Positions 10,741 through 24,190 of a DNA stretch of 64,000 nt are shown one piece after another. The translations under genes and the position numbers were made by a program. The stretch is from Heterocephalus glaber (Eukaryota > Chordata > Mammalia > Rodentia > Bathyergidae): positions 9,430,834 through 9,494,833 of the forward strand of contig NW_004624747.1 of NCBI RefSeq assembly GCF_000247695.1, given 5' to 3'. How positions within the stretch are numbered: position 1 is the stretch's first letter; each line of letters opens with the position of its first letter. A model generated the notes under the pieces. That model did not search any database. It saw nothing but the letters and a program-made list of their open reading frames with translations, and was not told where the DNA came from.

Positions 10741-13700
10741 GTGTATGAGCACAGGCAGGTGCTCTAGCAGCAGGAGCAAACAGATGGGGGATGGAAGTAC
10801 AGCTGTTCCCCAAGCATACCCAGTCACAGGCCTCTGTACCCAGGGTGCCTGGGCATGCTGTAGTCCTGGAAAGCACTGCTGGACCACAGCAGGGATCCAG
10901 GGTTTTCTCCCCAACCCCACCATGCCTAGCTTCCTTTGGACAGACATTCCCCAGAGTCCAGCCCACAGCTGTACCTGTTCAAGAACACATGTGGAAACAG
11001 CATCATGAAGAGTCTGCCAGAACCCTGGACTGTGACCAGACCATTACAAGGATGTTCGTGGGTCAAGACTGCCATAAAGATCAGGCTAGAAAGGCAAAAC
11101 CCACAGTCAAAGGGCCCTAGCATTCACCCTGGGTAGAGGCTGAGGTGACAGGGAAGGGAAGTTGAACTGGCAGAAGAGCTGGGCAACACAAACGACACTT
11201 GGGTCCTCAGAGACCACCACGGAATGTCCAGGGTAAAGAACCTTGTGGGTCCAGACTAGGCTCTGGCTGCAATTCTGAGGCAGGAAAGGAAGATGCAGCA
11301 CCATGTCAGCTGAAAGCAGAGACCATGGGGCCAATAAACCAGGCATAAAAAGGCAATGGAAAATGTTTCCTTATTATGAGGGAAGGAAACTGATTATCAG
11401 TGGTAGCCACAGGCATGGGCTTTTCTGGACCTTCAGTTTCTAAAATAGAGCCACCATGGGAGCTGACTTGGGTGTGGCTAATTCCAGATTGAGGGAGAGG
11501 ACCCACTCTTGAGCTCAGTTATGTAGGCTCACACCACACTGTCCTGAGAGACCTAGGAAGCACCTCCCAACCACTGAGTCGGGCAGCCTAAAGCCAGCAG
11601 TGTGTGAACCACCCATGTGCCTTGAATATAGGTTTCTGAAACTTCGAATACATTTCTCCTGCCAATCCCTGCCAGTTGTGAGACATGGGCTGGCTCTGGG
11701 GCTGGGGCCTCCCCAATCTGCCTGACATCCTTGTATAAAAAAGGGCCTGTGGTCACAGACACCAATGAATTCAGTTAGCAGTCACCAAGCCAACCTCCCT
11801 CACCCTGTCCAGATCACCACAGAGTGGCCATTGGGTGCCAGGGTGGAGCTGGCAGGTGAAAGGGTTGCTGTTGCTAGGGCAGAAGGCATCTGAGCAAACT
11901 GAGGCAGGGGATTGGTGGTGCTGAGTCATAGCCTCACTCCACTGAGCATCTGAGCATCCGATCGGCTTAGCATTCCTACTCCACAGGGTGCTCTAGCCCA
12001 GGGCTAGGGGCAGGTAGACACAGGCAGTCCCAAGACAATTCTTATTTGGTGGAAAGGGCTCATTGGTGGTTGATGGGGACCATGACTTTGCTCCCACCCC
12101 CAGGCATAGAACTACTGATACAAGCTGAACCCACTCCAGGCTGGGGCTTTGGCTGGGGTTATAGGACAGTGGGAATTTTCAAGGATTCAGGGTGTGTGGC
12201 TGTCTGGGGAGAACTGGGGACCTCTTGGTTTACCAGGAGTACACCTTCCCTCTGCTTTGCTAGCCCTATGGCCTGGCAACCTACTACCTCTTGGGATCCT
12301 ACCCACTGTCCCTAGCAGGGTTGGCTATCTGAGTGGCCTCTGCCTGAGTGTCAGATCAGACCGTTGCTTCTACATCTGTTCACAGTCCCAAGTGTTTGTC
12401 CATCTCCTCAGCAAGCCTAAACTGCCTCCCTGGGGGAGGATGCATGTGTGGAACCTTTTCCTTGTTCAGGTTCACCCTTTCCGGTGGTGCGTACTTTCTT
12501 AAGAGACCAGACAGGAAGGCAGCAGGCAGCCAGGGGTCTGGATAGTAAAAGGTCTGGCTCTTTATCCCCAAGGAGGCCTGTAAGCTGATAAGTCTTCCCA
12601 CTCCAGCATTCCCTGGCTTAGCCTGGCTTGGGCAGTGACACCTTAGTGACCTTGGCTCTGGGCTGCCTTCTACCACCTTGGGGAGCTGACCTGACTGACT
12701 GCTCTTTCAGGGAGGCCCGGAAAGAGGCTTTTGGGGAAGAGGTTTCAGATACGATGAGGTTGTCTTGGTCAGCAACCGTGGGCATGGCTGTTGTGTTGCC
12801 CGAGTTCTGTGCCCAGTAAGGGTTGAGCCTCCAGGCTGTGTGAAAGGCCAGGGGACATCAGTAGCAGCTGGTGTGGAAGGCAGAAGTGGCAACACCACTT
12901 CTCCACAACTGTGTCCCTGCCTGATGTCTGTTCCAGAACCAGCCTGGAGAAGGCCAGGTCTGGGGGAGGGTTGGGCATGGCATGACGGGACCAAGGTCAA
13001 AGGCCCAAGGGCGGGCAGGGAGGGTCTTGAAAGGAGTAGTCCACACGTGTGCTGAAGGGTCTGGCCTAGAGACTTTAGGGAATGAGGGGCTTTCGCCGGA
13101 GGGGTTCTTGAGTGGGTTCAGGGTTGGGGGAGTACACCCTGGCAACTTCTGGGTTCAGGAGCCAGAGACCAAGGCAAGCTAGTTTCCCAAGACTGCTGGG
13201 GAGGAGGCAGGGCAGCTGCAGGCTCAGGCCTAGTGAATTTATCATGCTTTATGTGCCTCACGCTTTGCTGTGGGGTGGGGATGTGGGGGTAGGGCTAGCT
13301 GGTGCTCACCAGTTGATACAGTTCACACATCTGTACCAAGCTCCAGCCATAGAAGAATAGGATCCCACACTACTAGGACAGATGACAGCTTCCTCCTCTA
13401 CACCTACTGCTTCCTCCCACCATCTTTTCTCCAAAACCAGCCAGAGATCCTAGCCTGCTGGCCAGTCTCAGGGGTGCTCTCAATGTCTCCCTACCCCACC
13501 AGCTGCCACTCATCAACAGCTACTGACCAGTGCACTGCCTGTGTCTCATGGAGCCACCTGGTGCATCTGCCTCCCCAGCCCTCGCTGACATTGCCACCTC
13601 TCACTTCAACATCAGTGTGCAAGAGTCTCCCCCACTGTGGCCTCAGTCCAGCAGCCGGAGGGATGCAGGTCATGGCATTCCTTGCCCAAACTCTGACTGT

Positions 13701-16700
13701 CCCCTGGGTGACTTACCAAGTGACCTCAACACTGGCTCTTCTTACTGTCCATCAGTCTAGCCAGACACATCCCCACCTTTCCACCAGCAGTCTGTCCTCG
13801 GATGCTTGCTTATCTGCCTGCTTCACCCCCTGTTCATAGTCGTCTCCTTTTGAGAGGCTGGCCCCACCTACCTTTGCAGACTTGCAGTCTGCCCTTTCCA
13901 CCCATTACCCAGCTTCTCTGAAGCTCCATGTGTATCATAAAATTCCGCACCTCTGTCATTCTGTGTACCATCTGTGGTCTGACTCCTGCTGTCACCACCT
14001 GAACAGACTTAGAGACTAGGTCTTTGTTTACCTTATTCAGTAGAGCCATGCCCCACCTCTATCAAGTTCCAAGCTCAAAACCACAGCTCGGTAAGTAAAT
14101 ATGAGATTACAGAGCCTATGACCCATCTTCCCCTCGCCCCACACCCCTCCACTGCACCACAGCTGGTCTCCATAGCCACCTCTGCTCCCAGTATACCACA
14201 TGGAACAGCAGGCAGACACACACCTGCAGCCATACACATGCAGCTGCACACAGACACATTCAGGCAGGTCCACACACAGGTAGACATGGGCATGGATCTG
14301 CACAAGTGGCTTGAAACCCTTCAGTAGCTTCCTTCTCTGTGATGAAGACCAAGGCTCCAATTGGGCATCTCTTCTGCCCTGCCTTTTCCTCTCACCTTGT
14401 ACACCTCTCCCCTCTTTGTGCCCAGCCATTCTGACCTCCCTTAAATTCTGTAGTCACCACAGTTCATCACTGCTGTCCCTGTTACACACAACCACACACA
14501 CGGCAGGGACTTTGCACAAGCTCCTCCTCTGTCCACCATGCTCTTTCCCTTGTCTATTCCTCTGCTATTTCCAGCTATGCCTGGTGGCACTGTGGTTGGG
14601 GGTGATGATGTGACCCCATAAGCAGTTTCTGGGCCAGGGAACAATGTGCCCACCCAACTCTCAGCCTGTGCCTCTGGGCTCAATCTCGTCAGATTCTATT
14701 CTGGGACTTGAGTCCCTTAATGTCCAGTAAAGCTCCAGGTTAGACTCAGAGAGAGGACTGGCAGGAGTCTTGTGTAAAATTGAAGAAGCCAAGCCTCAGA
14801 GCCAGGCTTCTGCTTACAGGCTTTTCTGCATGCATGCACAGTCCCCTCCCCCATCAGTTGCACTGCTCCACACTCACATCCCCCAAATATGGCCAAGCCC
14901 CACAGAGCTGCAGGGAGGATTCTGGGTAGGGACTTCAGCTTATTTGGTTCTAGTGATCTGAAAGAAGAAGCTGCCTCAAGCAGGGAACCTACCCTTATTG
15001 TGACTGTTGGTTACTACTCTATTCAGGTCCTATTATACACAATTGCTTCCGGGCCACAGTTGTTCCCTTTATTCTCCCATTGCCCTGTAGCTGATCAGAG
15101 ACCACATGCCCAGCCCTTGGCTTGGGGCTTCCATACAGCAGCACTTCAGGCCGTAATCTGCCAGCCCACTGTCCCCAACCTGCTCTCCTGATTCCCAGCA
15201 GCCCAATCTCTCAGAGTTAGGGTGGTGGAGCACCTAATTCCTGCAGCACAAATTACATGTGCTCAGACAGAGAAGCTTTTCTTTCTGCCACATGGGGCTA
15301 AAGACTGGGTTGGTGCAGTTACTTTTCTTTAAGACGTAGTGCTGAGTGCTGGCAGGGCAGAGCAGGACAGACTATTTGGGCAACAGAGGGAGCTAGGGGT
15401 TGGAGGGGCTATGGAACCCTATAAGAGGCTTATGCCACCAGCATAAACCTGCCCAGTCCATAGAACCAGAGCCCCTGAAGGGTTGTTGGTCATCAGCAGG
15501 GAGCAGGATCAGCAAGGGTCTACTTCTCTCCCACACCACATGGTCTCCATGCTTTGAAGGAAATCCTACTCTAGCAGGAAAGACTGCAGAAAGGGAGGGC
15601 ACGGGGCAAAGAGGTGCTGTCAGCAGAACGGAAGGGGCACCGTGCTGGCAGGGGAGGTGCTGTGTGTGAGCTGACCTGTGAAGAGCAGGCAGAGTTCCGG
15701 TACAGAAGCCAGGCAAAAGGCACCACAGACGGGAGCTGCCTGCAGAGAGTCAGGTGATGGAGCAAGTCCTGCAGAGAACAGCCTGTGCCAAACCTAGTGA
15801 GCTCCCCAGGCCACATTGCTGGGGGGAAGGGAGCCAGAGGTGTTGGGTGGGGAGCTGAGGTAGGGTGCCATTGTGTACTGCCAGGAAGTGGTCAGCACCT
15901 TAGTCTTTTCAGGTGTCGCTCTGCACAGTGGCAGAGGTCAGCTCCACCCAGCATCCAGAAGTTGCACCTCTGGGGTTCCTGTGTCACTTGCCTGGAATAC
16001 ACCATGTCCCAACAATAAGGTCTCTGTAGAGTGTCTCAAGGCAGCTGGAAGCCTGCTTTTCAGTTGGTAGCAAATAACTTGGGAGGTTCATTTGGAAGAA
16101 ACCTGTTTTCTAGGTGATCTCTGCCTTTGATGCTGACCAGCTAAAGGAGAGTTACTCATTTAAAGCCTGACTACTTCAGATTTTAAAACACTGAATTAAG
16201 AAAAATGGTGATGGCAAGGGACACCCCACGCTGGGCCTCTCAGGAGGAAGGGTATCAGCAAACATGCTGAAATAATGGCATGGCAGGGAGAGACCAGGTG
16301 CTCCTGGCAGCTGCTGGCAAGGCTCCCTGGAAAGACACCCCACAAAGCAGGCTGAAGGTTATACATACCTTTCCACCTGCAGGGTTGTTGGTTATCAGCA
16401 GGCATGAAAGAGCAGCGATGGGTCCCTTGACCTCTTAACAGTCTGTGTCAGAGAGGGGCAAGCCCCAGGCATGATGAGAGACAGAGCCTTGTCGATGCCA
16501 TGCCATTTATTTACAAGCGCTTTTTCCTAACAAAAGTTCATTGAAGGAAATATAAGAGGATAAAATGCAAACAATAAAACACTTCCCTGAGATTCCACAA
16601 TGCGGAACTCATTACTGTTTGGGAAGCAGCTCCTGGACCTTTGTTTACACAACATATGCACACATGTGCACATAAGTTCACATACATACTACATGTATTG

Positions 16701-17174
16701 CTTATGCATCATCTCTAAGTAAGTGCTCCTGGGGCATCTGCTGGGTTCGAGGATGGTACATCTCAAGGCTTCCATTCTCAGATGTAATTTCGGCCTCATT
16801 GGGAGCAGGCTAAATGACCTTTTAATCACTGCTTTGTTAGCAGAGATGCTGCAAGGGTGTTCGCTGGCACACTCCTTCATAGCTGCCTGGTGGGTACAAC
16901 TGCAGAAAAGTGGGAAAGTTTCTGCTGAAGGCTAGCCATGTACTGGGAACTGCTCTGTTTGTAGGGGGTGAGGCCAGCAAAACCCTACTTGCCCAGCACT
17001 TTTGGTCCAGGGAGGAGATGGCATCAACCCACAAGGTCATTCAGGTCACACATTAGCTGAAGGTTACTGTAGAGGTAGCAATGAGGAGAGGGCAAGATAG
17101 GAGATGAGACCAGCTGAGGAGGCAAAAAAGTGGGTAGAGGGTGATGCTTACAATGATAGAGACAGTGGGGTAGT

Positions 17175-17315
17175 AACAGCTACTGGGGGACATTTACAGA
17201 GTACCAGGCTCTGTGCTGGCTGTATTACTCTTCACAGATACGTATGACCAGTGAGGGACAAGCTCACAGGCATAGAGTGATACCCCCAAGGCCACACAGC
17301 TGTAGAGAGGTGAGG
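17175..17315 (-). repeat. MIR SINE, antisense
   Basis: On the + strand it shows 'accaggctctgtgctgg' and 'caaggccacacagctgtaga', the reverse complement of the MIR 3' and central boxes. The identification rests on these two boxes in the right order and spacing. Confidence 0.6.
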
Positions 17316-18113
17316 GGATACCTAGCCTGGGGCCGTGTGGAGGATGAGACTCATACCCTCAGAGCAGTAGGGCAACATCAGAGTTTGTTCCAGGGAGAAA
17401 GGGAACAGAAGAGGATGGGAGGCCACAGCCAAAAAGAGAATAGAACCTGGGCTGGAGAAATATCTGGCAACCCAGGGCCTGGTTCAGAGCAGGATTGCTG
17501 AGACTAGAGGTAGAAAAGTCTTTAAGAGGTATAGGCATGGTGGGGTGGGGTGTGGATGACAAGTGGAGAGACAGTGTGCCATTTTCTGAGGGTCCTGGAG
17601 CAGGGCAAGTAGAGGGTTTGGGGGAGGTTGAATTTCAGGTGCTGGTCATGCCTAGGAGTGGAGACAGGGAGAAGCCCTTGGCTCCCAGAGTCTGTTTCTG
17701 GGCCTTCCCATCTCAGAGATGCCATGGTAGGAAGGGGTTGTTAGAAGGGGGCTGGCTGGGCAGAGACAGGCCAGGGAAGGGAAGAGGTGTACTTACGGTA
17801 GGCACTGTCTTGGGTTCTCATTTGAGACAGAAACCCATGCTCCCTGCTGGAAGAGGCTTGGCAGGTTTTAGGGGTTGTCTTGGGGTGTACCTCTTCCACT
17901 GCCAATTACCAAGTGGCACAAAGAAGCCTGGATCCTACTGCCTGGGCCCAGTTAGGGTCAATGAAAGATTTGGCCTGAGTCTGGGGAGGCCTCTGTATTG
18001 TCCGCCCTAGCCTGGACTCAGTGATTCCCATTGCCCTTGGGAGTTGTCCAGTCTCTCCTGCCTTCCTGGACAAACTTCACCATAGCACCTGTTGTGCAAG
18101 CCCTGTCGTCTTG

Positions 18114-18141
18114 CTGTCCCCTGTCCCCTGTCCCCTGTCCC
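18114..18141 (+). repeat. 7-bp tandem repeat (ctgtccc)x4
   Basis: Four perfect copies of ctgtccc in tandem, a short minisatellite about 0.75 kb before GNAZ exon 2. The opposite strand is G-rich (GGGACAG units). Confidence 0.9.
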
Positions 18142-18879
18142 TTGCCTCAGCTACCTCTGCCCATTCCTCAAGACCCAGCCCAAGCTGCTGTCCACTCAGG
18201 CACTCCTTGGTGTCCCCCAGTCTATGGCTTCCACCCTGCTTGGGTTCCTGTCCGTCTGCTTACTTAGATGCCCCACAGAATGCCTTCAAGGGAAGACAGA
18301 GGCTGGCCTCCCTCCTTGGTGTACATTCTGCCCAGTGACAGCAAAGGTGACCTAACTCCTGCAGGAGGTGGTAAGAGTCTAGGAGGCGCCCAGTTATTCC
18401 AGGCCTAGGGTTGGGGGCCTGGAGCTCTCCAGGCAGGGCCACAGCCAAGACCCCACCATAAAATAGTGTGGGGGCTAAGCTCAAGGAATAAAGCACAGGA
18501 TGCATCCTAGTGGGGTCACATAATTAAATCCCAGCCAGATGCGGAGACTCAGGAAGGGTAAGGTCAGCCAAATCCAGTAGGCAGGGAGGGCTGGCAGATG
18601 TGAGTTTAGCATGAGGGCAGGCAGGTGGAGGCCTTGCATACTTCTCTTCCCGCTGTCTTGTGTACCTGGCTTCAGCTAAACTGCCTGGCCAGCAGGGCAG
18701 TAAGTGGGCATCAGCCAGCCTGTTTGTTTTGCTATACTAACTCTCCAGCACTCCAGAGGAGCAGGGAGTTGATGGATTATTCCCGCGTTTTCTGAGGCCC
18801 AGTCAGCTGCTCCCTTTCCCCATCCATTCTGAGGTGGGGCCAGAGCAGCAGGCGGCTCACACTCTTCTCTGTTTGGCAG

Positions 18880-20084
<1,205 letters not shown>

Positions 20085-23000
20085 TAGGTTTCCGCTGCTT
20101 ATTCCTGCTGTCCTGGGAAGCAGGTGGTCTTGCATGGGCAGGGAGAGGTCACAATCAGGAAAACTGGGACCAAGCCTGGTGCACATGGCCCGTACCTACA
20201 GTTGGCTCCAGTGAGAAGGGGCCTCGGATACCCCTTGTGCTGTGCTCAGGAAACACAGTGTGGGACATGGCTGGTGTTGTGGGTGCAGTAGGACCTCAGG
20301 GTCACTTCTGCCAGGACGTCAGTCCCAGAGTGTTGGTCCTCATGGGTCCCCTATAAGACCAGCTCTTTGTGGCTGCCCTTGTCTGAGGAGCCTGATTCTG
20401 ACCTAGATGGCTGTGCTTTGGCAGGCGGTTGAGGCATCCCCAAGTGACACCATACTCCTGGGCTCCACAGAAGGCAGCCTAGCTTACCATCAAGTACAGC
20501 CACTCTCCCCTCAGCTGCAGATGGAAATGCCCTTGTGGTGCTTACTGGCCCTGGGTTCCCAGGCCTTCCCCACCTCAGTGCAGTGAATCGATCATGCCCC
20601 TACCTGAAGCTTTCAGGCTATGAAGGCCACAGGACAAGAGAGGACAAGGCCTGGCCAGGTATTGTTGGTCCACTTGGCAGTTTGGCAAATCTGTGAGGCT
20701 CCTTCCAGTGCTAGACAGCATAGGTCTGAGGAACATCAGCCACCCTCAAAATCCAGAGTGTAGTTAAGAAAGTATAATCCCAGGGTGCCAGGATCTGGCC
20801 TTGGGGTTCTAAGGGTGGCAACTCAGTAAGTTGATTAACTAGGGCAGACATCAGGATTCACTGGAGCCTTTGGCTCGGGCTGTGAACCACTGTGTGGGGA
20901 AGAGGGACTAGAGGCATGAAGTGAGGTGGGGTTGGCCAAAGAGAGACCTAGGCCTAGTGCTAAGCTGGTAAGGGCTTGAGAGGGGAGTTGCTGGAAAAGG
21001 AGCAGCAGAGGCAGCCCCCTGGCAAGGAGCAGCATGTTCTAGCCCAAACAAGTAGTAAACCTGGTGTACAAGGCACCTATAGCCTCCCCGGGTACCTAAG
21101 AGTGGCAGACAAGTGGTGGATACCCTAAAACTGTCCCGCTCAGCAGAAGATTTACGCTAGGCAGGAGCACTGAGGAAAGACTGAGCATCTGATGTGATGG
21201 GGTAGTAGGGACAAACAGAAAGTCCCCTAAGGAGCTATGAGTGGGGCTGTGTGTGCCCTGGAGCTTAGAGGAAGATGAAGATGCTGGTGGAAGGATCTTG
21301 TGGAAATGGAACCTCCACTAGACAAGGGCCCAGCCTTGAAGAACTGGCCTTGTGGGTTGCCGGCAAGGATGGAGTTCCTTCTTTCATCCAGTCTTGTTAA
21401 AGCGTGTGGCAGCTTTATCCTTTGAGTTCACCTGAAGTTTCTAACTTTGGCCCTGTGGCCCCCAAGAGAGTCTATGGAAGGCTCCAGATTATGGCCCCAG
21501 TGCTGAGTGCTTGAATGTTCTCTGAGCAGAGAGAGGGTCTGTGGCCTCTTCATCAGGTGGCCATGGAAGCAGGAAGCACGGCTTCTTCCCTTCATGCATC
21601 TGGGTTCTTCCCCAGAACTGTGCCCAGGTATTATGATGGCTCCAGTGGGTGGGCTGATAATCCAGAGATGCTGTGGTTTACCCTACTCTCAGGCTGTCTC
21701 TGTGTGAATGAGTTGTCCTCAAGGTTCTAGCCCCTCTCACCCCTGTGGCTGCGCCCCCCCTTCAGCACCTGTGTGACTCGGGGTAGAGGTGACATCCCAG
21801 CAGATGAGTGAGCTCAAGCTCCCTTGATGAAGTATTAGTGAGAGCAGAGAATGTTGGGTTGACCAGGCTGTGAGACAAAGTGAAGTACCTGGGCTGGGCC
21901 CAGGGGTCAGTGTCATGGCAAGTCTGCTGGCCACACCACAGTTACCAGTTATACTGGCTCAGGCAGTTGGCTCTCTGTGCTCCTGTCCACTTCTGTCCCC
22001 AGAGCTGACAAGAAATAGCTCAGGAGCCTTTTAGGCCTGGATCCAGGGGATACCTTATCTGTCATCTCTAGGGCAGGCATGGTGAGTTCCTTCAGTGCCA
22101 GCCTTGGCTCCTAGATCCATCTTTTTCAGACAATATCCAAATGTGTGCCTGGCCCCAAAGGCAGAAAGCCTGGGCTCTGATTTTCTTGGAAGGCTTTAGT
22201 TATCATCTCTGCTCTCTGAACTGGTCAACAAGAAGACAGCCTAACAATTGTCCAAGACAGGCCCAAGGCACCTACTTTGCTGCCTCTCTGTCCTCTCTGC
22301 TCTGGCCATCAATTGCTTGTTTTGCTCTCATAACAGTGCTTTGTTCAGCATTAAGCGCATGACCTTCCTGTTTCCCTACCCCCATCCTTCTGTCCTTCAG
22401 GACTCATCCCCGTGATGCTGCTTTGAGAGGCCATTCCCTGACCCCAGCCCAGTAACCTGCACTCTTCCATTGAATGTTCATCACTGGGTGGGTCACTGCT
22501 TGTACATGAGTAAGCTCCTGAGAACAGACTAGGTGGGGCCCTGTGGGGCTTCCATGTCTCATTTTTTTCCCAGCCCTGTCCCCATAGGGATCACTGCAAG
22601 GCCTGCACTTGCCTCCTAGAGGAACCAGGCTCTAAGGCTTTCAGGGCATTTTCTAAAGTGGTGGGTAAGGGTGGGGGCTGGCACCTGGGCTTGCACACCC
22701 CAACCACCCTAGTTTCTGCAGCCCTGAAGAAGTGATTATTCAGAAAAGGAAATTCTTGATGAGAATTTTAAGTAAGGCTGGAAATTCACTGGATTCCAAA
22801 TGGTTCTGACCTTTCATGCTCCACCAGTAATATCAGGATGGAAAACAAACAGGCTGCTGAGGAAAGACAGTACCCACCCGTGAGTCCTCCTGGGGTGGTG
22901 CCGGCAGTGAGCACTGCCTGCCTCTCCCTCCAGTCAGGCCAGTGCTGGCACAGAGGCTAAGACAAGCCTGCCCTTTCCTCTTGGAATGCCCTGAACTGTC

Positions 23001-24142
23001 CTCGCAGCCCTGGCAAAAGCAAATCAGCCAAGAACAGGCCATACTAATTTTTGCAAAAGCTAAATGAACCTCAGGGCCAGGTGCCAAGGCTGTAGACACT
23101 GCTTCTCCAGAGTTCTTCCCTGCTCAACTACAAGCCCTCATCTTCTCTCTGTTGGAGGCTGGCAGTGCCCCCTGCCCCCATGCCTGGCAAAGGAGCCACA
23201 ACCCCCCCCCCAGCCCGCCCGCTGGCTTCTGCGTCAGCACGTTGCCAAGGAGAGCATCAGCATCTCTGGGTTCCTGGGCATGAGGACTGCAGCAAGTGCA
23301 GGGCAGCACCTTGGAGCCAAGGGGAGGTGGATTCCAAGGCATCCGTGGACGATGGCAACAAGCACATATGCGGAGCCACGCCCACCCTTGGCCACAATTC
23401 CTACTCTTGCCCCAAAGTGGATTTGATAGGTGCTACGGCCTGTTCCCCTTACAGTCCTGGTAGGCACTGGTGATTCCAGAGCCATGTGAGCCTCCAGTGC
23501 CCCGCTTGGTACACCCCCAGGTGGCATCAGAGGCTAAAACATGGCCCAGCAACACATGGGAATTTCTCTTGAGCACATCCTTACTGATCTGTTATTTCTG
23601 TGGCAGCCAGGGGCACCAAGAGTGGCACTGGATAATTGACCACCCCCTCCTACATGTGGACAGCCCCTGAGAGGCGTGAGGACCTCCTGAGCTTCTAACT
23701 TAGTTCAACCCAAGGCAGAAGCTCTGCCCCTCCTCTTTAGTGAATTTACATAAGGATCAGTTGACAGAAACAGGTTGCTTTGTGGCCTCAGAAGGACTGG
23801 ACAAAGTTGAGATACCTGCACTCAGCCCTTGTGGAATAATGAGCACAGCTGTGACCAGTGGGACTATGTCTTCATTTCCTTATCAGAGGCATCAAGGGGA
23901 CCCGAAACACACTTGCTGGGAGGCCTAGGAAGTGTAGGGAAGCAGGTGCCTGGCCCCAACTTCTGTCCCTGCGGATCAGCTAATGGACTCTGCTGGACAC
24001 TTAATGGAGGTATCTTTCAAAAGGGACAGATTAAAAGGCTTGGTTGTAAAGTGTCAAATATTCTTATGTGGAAATCCACAGGGAGCTTGCTGCCCATTTC
24101 CCGGCAGAGCTGTCAGCATTCCCAGCCCTGTGACAGGCTCAT

Positions 24143-24190
24143 TGTGTGCCTGCTGTGTGCCTGCTGTGTGCCTGCTGTGTGCCTGCTGTG
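24143..24190 (+). repeat. 11-bp tandem repeat, unit tgtgtgcctgc, four copies
   Basis: Four consecutive 11-bp units followed by a partial one. Because 11 is not a multiple of three, the repeat produces Cys/Val/Pro/Ala-rich peptides in all frames and lengthens a spurious open frame. It ends in a local palindrome (gcctgctgtgcaggc) that could form a small hairpin. Confidence 0.9.

Larger units (their letters stand above)
1..18879. other. non-coding flank, presumed GNAZ intron 1
   Basis: No exon with convincing coding character and splice sites is visible on either strand. Many open frames of 60-190 codons occur, but they lack splice context, family resemblance or biased codon use and overlap old repeats. 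From the known human gene structure (a non-coding first exon more than 20 kb upstream of exon 2) this stretch is inferred to be GNAZ intron 1; exon 1 is probably left of the window. The same DNA should also be RSPH14 intron on the - strand. Contents seen are an ID SINE near 2.1 kb, a B1+ID SINE near 6.3 kb, a TG microsatellite near 8.95 kb, MIR and L2 scraps, and several AT-rich, repeat-free blocks (3425-3545, 6540-6760, 10190-10345, 16490-16900, described as findings). Confidence 0.6.

Noticed and set aside
13270..13839. 189-codon open frame on +
   Set aside because: No splice context, no family resemblance, low-complexity Ser/Pro/Thr composition typical of GC-rich intron noise, and stops in any sensible extension.
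15465..16405. Repeated phrase 'gggttgttggt.atcagcagg' at about 15480 and 16382
   Set aside because: Similarity is limited to about 22 bases and does not extend, so a real duplication is not supported.
21762..21770. REST half-site TTCAGCACC
   Set aside because: The second half-site is missing at any allowed spacing.
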